Shown: positions 1 through 8,717 of the stretch, piece after piece
How positions within the stretch are numbered: the stretch's first letter is position 1
Layout of the letters: each line of letters begins with the position of its first letter
Assembly (NCBI GenBank): GCA_963575745.1
Contig: CAUYUJ010018643.1
Coordinates: 17,501 to 81,500, forward strand
From: Prorocentrum cordatum
Taxonomy: Eukaryota; Sar; Dinophyceae; Prorocentrales; Prorocentraceae
Reading direction: 5' to 3'
DNA: 64,000 nucleotides
The notes under the pieces: generated by a model
Told to the model about the DNA's origin: nothing
Databases searched by the model: none
Seen by the model: only the letters and a program-made list of their open reading frames with translations
Translations under genes and position numbers: made by a program

Positions 1-1367
1 ATTCATTTGCGCTCACCTGGTGTCCTGGGCTATCGGTCCCGTCGGAGGGCGAAAGGGTGCTTGGAATAGAGTCGGTCGGATCTCCTAGCAGGCCTGGCCA
101 AGGTCCCCGCGTGGATGGACGCATACGTCCTCGAGGTGTTCGTCCGCGAGCTTGGACGCAGCCTTTTCCAGTTGTGTCCTTTTCTGCGGGCAGACGCTAC
201 CTGGCCAGTCCGCAACCCGACCTCGCATCCTTCTGCCCGCCGTGCTGGTTTCGCCAGCCCGAGTGCTCACTGACCTGGAGCCTCTGCCACCGTCGCCGTG
301 CCCAGACATCTCCCAGCGCGAGGTGCGCCCCCTGGCCCCAACCAGTGGGGTCGAGCAGGGCCGCCGGCCCAGGCGCTGCGAAAAGGATGATAAAAGGATA
401 TCGCCCACGTAAGGGTCGACCACGCCAGGCGCCCACGCCGCGGGGTTGAGGAGGCGCGGCAGGAGTTCGTTCAAGAAGGGCGTTCCGCAGACCCCCCCGG
501 GGCAGCGACGAGCGAGCGACTGAGGCCCCGTGCTGGAGTCGCGACGACTGCTGCGTCAGCTTCGCCGCGATCTACGGGAAGGAGGTGCCTGGCAGTGGAG
601 TTTCAAGAGCCTGCCTCTGGGGCGGCAGGCGGGCGGCCCTGGCCCGCGTGGTTGCGTGGTGGAACCTCGAGGAAGGCAGGGGCAGGGTTGGGTGCGACAG
701 GGAGGACAGCCGGAGTGCGGCGTGGGACTGGTTCCTTGGGTCCAGGGGGTGCCTTTCAGGGGCGCTGGCCCCCGCGGGTGCACTGCGGGCGCTGGCGTCC
801 TTCCTGGCTGGCCAATGCGTCGGCCGCAGACCGACCGCCCCGGCAGCAACCCCAGCTGGCGCACTTAGGGCAGCAGGGGGTCTCCAGAGCGCCGACGCAG
901 CCAGTGGCAGCGGCGTGCCAGCGCGTGGGGCGGGAGCCGAGGAGCCGCCCAAGCGCGCAGCCGAACGGTCCGCCTCTCCGAACCAAGGCCCGACGTGAGA
1001 GACGAGCGCGATGCAGCTGCGCCTGGGCGGGCTGACGAAGCTGCCGCGCTGGCCCAGGTTCCCAGGCAGTGGCACAGTGGCAGTCAAGCGCAGCGGCAAC
1101 GCTGCTCCAGATTGGTGCCCCAGCGAAGCAGACGGAGGAGGCGCGCCGCATCCGTCCGCGCCAGGCTCGCTCACTCTTGCGGATGACCCAGGCCGAAGCC
1201 AGCCCAGACGGCGCTCGCCGCAAGGGCTGCATCCCGGAAATCAGGCCCACGGTGTCGCGGCATTATGGCGGCCCTGCGCCCGACGCCCAGGTGGGTGAGT
1301 GCATCGCAAAGGGGTGGCTGGCCCTTCGGGGAGACAGGAAGTCCCTTGGTGCCTGGGGCCACTGGGG
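1..1367. other. GC-rich stretch without a recognised gene
   Basis: All six frames are largely open here only because the DNA is GC-rich. No frame gives a protein with recognisable motifs, and the translations are Arg/Pro/Ala/Gly-rich shadows of each other. No RNA gene or convincing repeat was seen. The end of this stretch coincides with the start of the long inverted duplication at 1368. Confidence 0.5.
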
Positions 1368-1583
1368 AATGCTAACCGCGCCACAGACAGGTACTTATAT
1401 GGACTTGCTGGCTAGGCCGAACGCACGGCTGAGGATGGCCATGGGTATCACCATGGTATATCATCAGTCAGAGTGGGGGGACGTGCGGTCTTGCAGTTTC
1501 CCTTGGGTGGGCATCTGCGGTGCGAGTTATGTTTCTTATTGCTGTTATTGCTGTTTTGTTGTTGATGTTGTTGGTGTTGGTGT

Positions 1584-1593
1584 TGTTGTTGTT

Positions 1594-1625
<32 letters not shown>

Positions 1626-1660
1626 TGTCGTCGTCGTCATCGTCGTCGTCGCCACGGCGG
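1584..1660 (+). repeat. (GTT)n/(GTC)n trinucleotide tract
   Basis: A run of GTT then GTC triplets with a few interruptions. It belongs to the long inverted duplication. A shorter equivalent lies near 34517-34560 on the other strand. Confidence 0.9.
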
Positions 1661-1915
1661 GTGGATCGCGGCGCGCGGGTGGGTCGCGGCGCGGGCGGGT
1701 CGCGGCGTTGGTGGGTCGCGGGTGGTTTGCAGCGCCGATGGGCCGCGGCGCGGGCGACTCGTTCAGTCCCCGCGTGGCCGTTCTTGGGGCCGTCTTGGAG
1801 CCGTCTTGGGGCCCTTGTGGAGCCCTCTTTGTGTTCTATTAGGGCCCTCTTGGGGCCCTCTTGGGCCCCCAACCCCAAGATGGATCCAAAAGGCCCCCCC
1901 AGATGGCCAAAATAA

Positions 1916-1945
1916 CGGTCACGCGAGAGGAGTTTCGCGTGACCG
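1916..1945. repeat. Hairpin CGGTCACGCGA / TCGCGTGACCG
   Basis: Perfect 11-bp arms at 1916-1926 and 1935-1945 separated by 8 nt. The same hairpin recurs at about 34235-34262. Degenerate versions lie near 3041-3069 and 15110-15122, so it is part of a dispersed repeat. Confidence 0.85.
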
Positions 1946-2003
1946 CTTTTGGGGCCCTTGGAGCCATCGAAGGGCCCTCTTGGAGCCGTCTTGGGGCCCA
2001 GCG

Positions 2004-2230
2004 CGAAGGCCTACAGTATAGATCTCCGCCCTGGGCTCACCTGGAACCCTCGAGTGCACTCCGTGGGACTTCTTGGGGCCTTCTTGGGACGCTCGCGCGA
2101 AGATCTACATTGTAGATGTTCATCCTGGGCCCCTCCTGCCCTCAGAGGCACGCGCTCTCGGGGCCCTTTGGGTGTTCTTTCGGAATTTTTGTGGCACCAG
2201 CACGACGACCTACACTGTAAATCTTCAATC
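2004..2230. repeat. Palindromic satellite block 1 (AGATCTACA-type)
   Basis: Three short palindromes built on (A)GATCTACAN-TGTAGATC lie near 2008, 2106 and 2212, about 98-106 bp apart. They are embedded in CTTGGGGCCC-type repeat DNA. Similar palindromes occur at 3104, 3212, 3318, 15190, 34009, 34113 and 34158. Confidence 0.7.
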
Positions 2231-2374
2231 TGGGGCCCCTCAGACGGCTCCGAGAGGGCCGCTCTCGAAAGAACGGTCATGGGGCCCTCATGGGGGCATT
2301 TCCCGTCGCCGTCGACGTCATTGACACCATCGTCGCTGCGTGCCGTCATCGGGCCGGCGCCGGCCGGCCGGCCG

Positions 2375-2575
2375 GCCGGAGGAGGAGGAGGAGGAGGAGG
2401 AGGAGGAGGAGGAGGAGGACGGCGACGGCGAGGAGAGGAGGCGGAGGAACACACTGCAAGGATGATAAGGTGGAGGAGGACGAAGAGGAAGACGAGGAAA
2501 AGGAGAACAGAGGAGGAGGAGGGGAAGACTTCTCCTCCTCCTCCTCCTCCTCATCCTCCTCCTCCTCGTTCGTGT
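2375..2575. repeat. (GGA)n and (CTC)n tracts
   Basis: A purine (GGA)n tract starts directly after a tandem GGCCGGCC core at about 2361-2377. A (CTC)n tract follows at about 2530-2570. The poly-Arg, Glu, Ser and Pro ORFs here are repeat translations. Confidence 0.85.
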
Positions 2576-2859
2576 TCGTATTAAGGATGAACATACAAAA
2601 AATCGATATTACGCATAACTGGTATTATGATTATTCGTATCATGATTATTATTATTGTTGATGTTGCCGTCGCTGCTGATCGTTGTTGTTGCTGGTGTCG
2701 TCGTCGTCGTCGTGGCGTGTGTGCCGCGGCGCGGGTGGGTCGCGGCACGGGCGGGTCGCGGCGGGTGGGTCGCGGTGCTGATGGGTCGCGGGTGGGTCGT
2801 GGGTGGGTTGCGGGTGGGTCGCGATTGATTCGTGATTCGCTCGGTTCTCATCAGTGGCC

Positions 2860-3345
2860 GTTCTTGGGGCTCTCTTGGAACCGTCCCTGAGCTCTTGGAG
2901 CTTGGGGCACTCTTATTGGATACCTCTTGGGGCCTTCTTGGAGCTGTACTGTGGCCTTGTCATCCGAGGACCCTTGGAAGGAGGGCCCAACACTGCCCCA
3001 ATAGGGCTCCAAAAGGCCACCAGGGGGGCCCCGAGATCTGTCACGCAAGAGAGGTTTCGTGCGAGCGCTCTTGGAGCCGTCTTGATGCCCAGCTCGAAAA
3101 CCTACAGTGTAGATCTTCACGCCGGGCCCCACCTGGACCGAAACACTGAGTGTTGGGGTCTCGGAATGACCTCTTGGAGCTTCCTAGGATTGGGGGCCCG
3201 AGCGCGGATATCTTCAATGTAGATCTTCATCCTGGGATTTTCCTGGAGCCCTCAAGGCCACTCTCGGGGCCCTCGAAGGGCCATCTAGGGAACCGGCTTT
3301 GGGCCCCAACGCGAAGATCTACAGGGTAGATCTTCAATTGGGGGG
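2860..3345 (+). repeat. CTTGGGGC minisatellite with palindromic satellite block 2
   Basis: Degenerate CTCTTGGGGC/CCGTCTTGGAGC phrases carry three AGATCTACA-type palindromes near 3104, 3212 and 3318, at about 107-bp spacing. The copy at 3314-3336 is nearly perfect, GAAGATCTACAGGGTAGATC followed by TTC. No gene was seen. Confidence 0.7.
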
Positions 3346-3544
3346 CATTCCTAATGCTTTCAGACAGCGCCATGAGGGCCTCAAGACAGCTCCAAGAGGG
3401 CACCAAGAACGGTCATGAGAAGCCTCTCTCGATTGACCCATCTTGGAACCGTCGCGGGAGCCTCCTATGGCCGTCCTGGGGCCCTCTTGGAACCGTTTGG
3501 AACCCTCTTGGGCCCCGCCCTCCGACCGAGCATTGAAAGGCCAG

Positions 3545-4100
3545 AGCGAGCCCACCCTGCCTCGTTCATTACTCTTCCTTATCTTCCTCCTCCTCATCCT
3601 CCTCATCCTTTTCCTCCTTCTCCTTCTCCTCCTCCTCCTCCTCCTCTTCCTCCTCCTCCTCCTCCTCCTCCTACTCCCCCTCCTCGTCCTCCTGCTCCTC
3701 CTCCTCCTGCTCCTCCCCCTCCTCCGCCTCATCCTCCCCCTCCTCCTCCCCCTCCTCCTCCTCCTCCTCCTCCTCCTCATATTCCTCGTGGTCCTCCTCC
3801 TATTCCTCGTGTTCCTCCTCCTTCTCCTCTTCTTCCTCCTCCCCTCCTCCTCCTCTCCTCCTCTACTTCCTCGTCATCCTCCCCCCCCCTCCTCCTTCAT
3901 CATCATCCTCCTCCTCTCCTCCTCCTCCTCCTCCTCCTCCTCCTCCTCCTCCTCCTCCTCCCCTTCCTCTTCCTCCTCGTCCTCCTCCTATTCCTCGTGG
4001 TCCTCCTGCTATTCCTCTTCCTCCTCGTCGTCCTCCTTCTCCTCCGCGTCCTCATCCTTCTCCTCCTCTTCCGAATCCTCCTCATCTTCCGCGTGCTTCT
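3545..4100 (+). repeat. Long (CTC)n-type pyrimidine array
   Basis: More than 500 bp of CCT/CTC triplets with ATTCCTCGTGGT interruptions that recur several times. It produces artefactual Pro/Ser/Leu-rich ORFs on plus and Arg/Glu-rich ORFs on minus. Confidence 0.9.
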
Positions 4101-4317
4101 CTTCTGGCCGGCTGGCCGGCCGGGCGGCGCGGGCCGGTGACCACGGTGCAGAGCGGCGACGGCGACGAGCCCGCGGCGGCGTCGTGGCTCTGCGCGGCCC
4201 CAGAGGGAGGGGCCCACCTGAGGCCCCAGGCCCCCGTGGGCCACGCCCGAGGAGGTCCCGGGGCCACGGCGTCGACGGGGCAAAAGAGGAGGTGGAGAAA
4301 GGGCCACTCATCATCGC

Positions 4318-4405
4318 CCTCTCTCCTCCTCCTCCTCCTCCTCCTCCTCCTCCTCCTCCTCCTCCTCCTCCTCCTCCTCCTCCTGCTCCTCCTCGTCCTC
4401 CTCGT
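4318..4405 (+). repeat. (CTC)n tract
   Basis: Nearly pure CTC triplets of about 85 bp. The flanking 4100-4320 and 4405-4830 stretches hold no recognised gene. Confidence 0.9.
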
Positions 4406-4838
4406 CCCCCTCGCGCCCCGTGGGGCGGCCGCGGGGGCCTCCGCTGGGCGGCCCTGCTGCAGCTGGGGGCGGCTGCCAGCCCAGGCGCGACGCCCGCCCG
4501 TTCTGCTCCCCCATGGTCTTACTCCCTCTTTCCTCCCCCATCCCTCCGATGATGATGGCGATGATGCTGGTGTCGGACATCGCACCAGCCGCAACCTTGT
4601 CAGCACCACTAACACTTACACCCCATCCCAGGGTAAGTGGCAAACCAGTTCGGGCGCCCTCCGGAGAAAAGTGTTACGTCTCCTGGCTAGCGTGCGGCTG
4701 ATGCAGAACATTTCAATGCAATCGATATTTTAGATAGTGAAGCATGCATTTCGCATCCGAGGTCCTGCACCGTCTCATTTTTCCTTGCCCTCCTCACCCC
4801 CCCCCCATTCCCTGCTGCGCAAAATGCGCTTGTGCGAG

Positions 4839-5315
4839 CTACTTCATGCGGAGAGTCGGCAGTGAAACGCTCATCGGCGACCCAAAACCCCTCACTGCTG
4901 GAGGCGTCTGAAAACCATATTCGGCAGGCGGGCGCTGATTGGGCGAATGCTGCTCAGGCGAAAACAGAGGAACGGCCTCGACAGCGTTCGGGCCAGGTTG
5001 CCCGGGGGGCGAGCTCGAGGCCACATCGACCACGGGTCTGCTCGGGCCTAGGGCCGAATCAGGAAGCGGTGCGACGTCGGCTTGAACAGCCACCCCGGCG
5101 AAACAGGATGCCGGGTCCACTCTGCCGTCCCCGCGGGACCAGGCGCCCTCACCATCCTTTGTCTGGTAAGGAAAAAGACCGACGGCCAGGCGATCTAACA
5201 CCTTCTCGTAATGTTTCGATTTCGGCTTCTCTGGGCACGGCCGCGCGAAGGCAGCGCACAAGGAATTCCTCGCCCAAAGCCCGCACTTTCGACACCATAT
5301 CGGATTCGCCAGCCC
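4839..5315 (-). CDS. Exon 2 of an unknown gene with a CxxC element (partial)
   Basis: I do not recognise the function. The reading frame after a candidate acceptor (GGAGCAG|GGGCTG at 5316) gives a protein-like segment starting GLANPIWCRKCGLWARNS. It has a CxxC pair, a further Cys in FARPCPEKPK, and a basic-hydrophobic stretch KHYEKVLDRLAVGLFPYQ. The WCxxCG pattern with a later single Cys resembles a small zinc-ribbon-like module that I recall at the ends of dinoflagellate retroelement-associated proteins; that is a recollection, not a database match. Coding quality drops after about 5150, so the exon probably ends there and the rest of the open frame is chance. It pairs in phase 0 with the candidate exon at 6744-6535. 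Confidence 0.45.
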   Translation of the reverse strand, partial: GLANPIWCRKCGLWARNSLCAAFARPCPEKPKSKHYEKVLDRLAVGLFPYQTKDGEGAWSRGDGRVDPASCFAGVAVQADVAPLPDSALGPSRPVVDVASSSPPGQPGPNAVEAVPLFSPEQHSPNQRPPAEYGFQTPPAVRGFGSPMSVSLPTLRMK

Positions 5316-5424
5316 CTGCTCCCCCATGAAACCCGCCACCGTGCCTCTGGGCACGGACTGGGCGTGCCCTCAAGTCTTTTCCATATTTACTGGAGCTTTA
5401 GCCCTCAACCCCCCTTTTCATTCT

Positions 5425-5625
5425 GCTCCTCCTCCTCCTCCTTCCCCTCCCTCCCCCTCCCCCTCCTCCTCCTCCTCCTCCTCCTCCTCCTCCTCCTCCT
5501 CCTCCTCCTCCTCCTCCTCCTCCTCCTCCTCCTTCTCCTCCTCCTCTTCCTCCTCCTCCTCCTCTCTCCTCCTCCTCCTCCTCCTCCTCCTCCTCCTCCT
5601 CCTCCTCCTCCCCCACCTTCTCCTC
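5425..5625 (+). repeat. (CTC)n array
   Basis: About 200 bp of CTC triplets with few interruptions, inside the candidate intron 6534-5316. Confidence 0.9.
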
Positions 5626-5799
5626 TTCGTCCTCGCGATCCTACATCATGTCCGATCTGCTGCGAGCGGTGGCGGCGGCGGCCTTCGGAGCCTCCATGGT
5701 CGCCGACAACCCCCTTCCTCCCCCCTCACTCCCCCTCGCCCTCCGCACGGCCGCGCGGAGGGGAAAAGAGAGACACGGGAGGGGAGGGAGGACGAACAG

Positions 5800-6072
5800 C
5801 AGGAAAGAGGAGGAGGATGAGGAGGACGAGGAGGCGGAGGAGGAGGACTCCCCCCTTTCGCCTGCGAAGCCACAGTTGCCAAAGGACACGGTTGGGGACG
5901 AGGAGGAGGAGGAGGAGGAGGAGGAGGAGGAGGAGGAGGAGGAGGAGGAGGAACAGGAGGAGGGGGAGGAGGAGGAGGAGGAGGGAAGAGGAGCGGGAGG
6001 AGGAGGAGGAGGAGGAGGAGGAGGAGGAGGAGGAGGAGGAGGAGGAGGGGGAGGAGGAGGAGGAGGAGGATG
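5800..6072 (+). repeat. (GAG)n array
   Basis: Polypurine GAG triplets, broken near 5850-5895 by a short unique piece. Together with the (CTC)n at 5425-5625 it could form a long foldback inside the same candidate intron. Confidence 0.9.
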
Positions 6073-6534
6073 TGCATTGTGTTCGGGCCTCGGTCTGCGA
6101 ATGGTTTTGGCGGCCTCGCCCTCCCGACGCTCCGAACAGGCCCAGGAGGCCCCCCAAATCGCCCCAAGATGGCCCAAGATGCTTCCAAAAAGGGCCCCAA
6201 AAAGGCCCATTCGCGTCCCAAGACAACCTACGAAACGCCCAGAACTGTCCGAGAGGCCGGAAAGACTGCACCAAGAGGGGCCCAAATGCGGGACCCGAGC
6301 GGACAATTCGAGCTCTCAGCCCCGAGGGCTTCCCGGGAGACCCCAATAATTCCCGAGAAGCCCCTGAGAGGCTCCGAGGCCACCAAAGATACCCCAACTA
6401 GGTTCCCAATCTGCACCCAAAAAACGCACCTGAGAGCGTCGCGAAGAGATCCCACGAATCAGCCCTGAGAGCGCTGACCCAACCGCGGTGGCGGATGGGC
6501 CAAAGGCCGTTGGATACTTCGGAGTCGGGCGATC

Positions 6535-6744
6535 CTTGAACTCAACCAACCGATGCGTCACGTGGAATTTGAACATGCCTGGGTGCGTCAACTTTTCTGT
6601 CCACAGCGGAGAGTTGTGGTACGGCTCAAGAGAATCCCAGGCGCCCCAGAAGAAGGGCTTCCTCTGATCACCACTCTCACTTTTGATCCAATATGCACGA
6701 TGGCGGTTCGGGGACCTCGAGCGACAGTCACCGCGGCCAGCCAT
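6535..6744 (-). CDS. Exon 1 of the unknown gene (partial)
   Basis: An open minus-strand frame reads as ordinary mixed-composition protein, including RAYWIKSESGDQRKPFFWGA and KLTHPGMFKFHVTHRLVEFK, unlike the low-complexity ORFs around it. The likely end is TTCAAG|GATC at 6535, a GA-type donor in phase 0. The open frame continues past it, but that part is a repeat shared with 31924-31968 and is excluded. The 5' boundary is uncertain. I recognise no domain. The next exon is probably 5315 downwards. Confidence 0.45.
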
Positions 6745-7210
6745 GTGTGTCTAGGAGCGTCTGTAGGGAAGTGAGATTCCAGACTGGAAAAACTCGGGCA
6801 CAAATGCCTGGTGGAGGAAGAGCAGGAGCATGCGTTGCAGCATCGTTGGTGCGCCCTGCGTTCATTGCAGTCGGGCTGCTGAAAGAAGGAACGCTAAATA
6901 AGGAACGAAACCCCTTTTTGGCCCTGTAAGCGCCTCCGCGCCCCGGGAGGGCAAGATGAACAACGCCGGGGGAACCTGAGGAACATCGATCCCTTTCCGA
7001 ACCCAAGGTGTTCCTTATTTCAGCGTCTTGACTGCATGGTGCTTCTCGGCCACGCGGGCGTGGAAAGGAGGAAAGGTGGCGAGCGGGCGGGCGCCGTGGA
7101 GGACGAGAGCGAGAGGGAGGGACACCATCCGCCTGCCGACCCCAGGCGCGAGGGTCGCCGGCGGCGGCCGCCGGCCTCAGGACCACGCCCAGAGGGGGCG
7201 GGGCTCCGTT

Positions 7211-7255
7211 CGGAGATCCACAGTTCGCCTATGATAGGCGAATTGTGGATATCCG
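7211..7255. repeat. Hairpin with 21-bp arms
   Basis: Arms at 7211-7231 and 7235-7255 pair with two mismatches around a 3-nt loop. Key element: GATCCACAGTTCGCCTA. It lies in otherwise gene-free DNA just before a (GAG)n array. Confidence 0.85.
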
Positions 7256-7299
7256 AGGAGGGCGCTGAGGAGGAAACGGATGAGCAGGACGGCGGAGAG

Positions 7300-7470
7300 G
7301 GAAGTGGAGGAGGAATATGAGGAGGAGGAAAAGGAGGAGGAGGAGGAGGAGGACGAAAAGGAGGAGGAAGATGAGGGGGGGGAGGAGGCGGAGGGGCCCA
7401 GGACCTGTGGGCGGATGGGGAAGGCGACCAGGAGGAGGAAAAGGAGGAAGAGGAGGAGCAGGGCGACGAG
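7300..7470 (+). repeat. (GAG)n array
   Basis: Interrupted GAG triplets. The surrounding 6836-7770 stretch has no gene I can support. Confidence 0.85.
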
Positions 7471-7774
7471 AGGGAGTTGCGAATCATTTCAACACCGCCT
7501 CAGGAAATCCCCCGAGTGCACTGAGGCTTGTCTAGCACGGCCAGCCTCGCGACGAAGCCGCGGGGCCCGAAAGCGTTGGGCACGCCGGCGAAGTCCTCGG
7601 GCGGGCGGGCGGGAACGGACGGAGGCCAGCACCTCGCAGCTGGGCCCAGCCGGGAGCGAGAGCTCGGGGGCGTGCGCAATCCAAGCCAAGGGGGCCAGGA
7701 GGGGGGAGCACAAAAGAAGATGATGATCGAGAGGGGTGAGGGAAGGAGAGGAGGAGATGGTGAAGGACGGACCC

Positions 7775-8717
7775 CACCAGCCTTTTAGGGCGTAGGTGGT
7801 TCAGGGCGTGTTGTTTTCCATCTGCCCCTCTTCCCTTTCGGGGAGGGGTCTCCCCCTCCCCCCCCCCTGGACCTGGACGGGGGGCCCCGCTGGGGCGTCC
7901 CAAATGGCCGAAGATGGTTTCAAGAGCGCAACAGTGAGCCCAAGATGAGCTCCAACCTCAAGATGGCCTCCAAGTGGCCAAAGAGCTCCCCAATGATGCC
8001 CCGATAAGGCCACCATCCCTCCGAAACGTATGGGAAATCGGTGGCGTTCGCTTACGATGGCCTTCCGAGGTCCCAAGATAGGGGCCCCAGGGAGCTCCAG
8101 AACAGCCCCATGAGAGCCCAAGAGCATTCCAAGATCGCCCCAAGAGGGGCCCAAGAGGCGATTTTAAGTATGCTTAGAATGGCGAGGCTACTTCGGGACC
8201 ACCTTTTTGTTGTTCGATGTCGTCCAAGATGGACCGAGGAGCGCTCCCAAGACGCCCGCGATCGCCCTACAGGGGCCCCTAGATGCCGCATAGATGGCCC
8301 CCAGAGGCGCCCAAGATGCCTTCCAAGAGGCTCCCAATAGACCCCCAAGAGGCTGCAAGAGGATCCCCGAGGTACCCAATATGCCCCACAGACGTGCCAA
8401 GAGGCATCCCGAAACTCCCCAAATACATCCGAAGAGGCTCGTATGTGCGTCCTTTGTCGTCCTGCTCCTCCTCGTCCTCCTTTTCCTCCTCCTCCTGATC
8501 CTCCTCCTCCTCCTCCTCCTCCTCCTCCTCCTTCTCCTCCTCCTCCTCCTCCTCATCTGCCTACTCTTCCCTCCTCCCTCCTCCCTCCTCTCCTTTGCCT
8601 ACCTCGGACGGGTTCCCCCGCCCTTTGTTATTATGCATGCTCCCCCACTTCCCTGATCACCTCAACTCCCTTGGGCGTGGTTTCTGGATGGACTTGTGGG
8701 GATACGCGACGTTTCCC
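7775..8717 (-). mobile_element. TIR-bounded composite repeat, copy 3
   Basis: Read on minus it starts with the conserved 5' module (8717-8625; CCCCACAAGTCCATCCAG, then GATCAGGGAAGTGG). It continues through (GAG)n and a CTCTTGGGGC minisatellite, then ends in the conserved 3' module (7895-7795; CCCGTCCAGGTCC, a G-run/C-run, CCACCTACGCCC) and GGCTGGTGGGG, an inverted version of its start. It abuts the last recognised exon of the transposase-like gene. Confidence 0.55.
8462..8585 (+). repeat. (CTC)n tract
   Basis: CTC/CCT triplets inside composite repeat copy 3. Confidence 0.9.

Larger units (their letters stand above)
1368..2522 (+). repeat. Long inverted duplication, arm 1
   Basis: This segment reappears in reverse complement at 33661-34735. 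Shared landmarks in the same order are CTAACCGCGCCACAGACAGG at the outer end, a GTT/GTC trinucleotide tract, a CTCTTGGGGC-type minisatellite, the TCGCGTGACCG hairpin, AGATCTACA palindromes, a GGCCGGCCGGCC core, and a (GGA)n tract ending near AACACACTGCAAGG. The arms differ in microsatellite length and by small indels. Endpoints were placed by eye. Confidence 0.8.
5316..6534 (-). other. Candidate introner-type intron, copy 1 (GA-AG)
   Basis: A candidate intron between two phase-0 exons, with a GA donor (TTCAAG|GATCGC) and AG acceptor (GAGCAG|GGG). Its 5' end (about 6486-6534) and a 35-bp module before its 3' end (5329-5363) both recur at 31924-31968 and 31229-31264. Close to the ends sit inverted CCGCCACCG and CGGTGGCGG. 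The interior holds (CTC)n, (GAG)n and reverse-oriented CCCCAAG minisatellite. Confidence 0.5.

Noticed and set aside
3443-4552. Long Ser/Pro/Leu-rich ORFs across the CTC arrays
   Set aside because: They exist in all three plus frames with one-residue composition each, the expected translation of CTC triplets; no unique domain lies inside.
6316-6534. Extension of the 6744-6535 exon through the rest of its open frame
   Set aside because: The extra part is a sequence shared with 31924-31968 and then reverse CTTGGGGC repeat, so it is intron.
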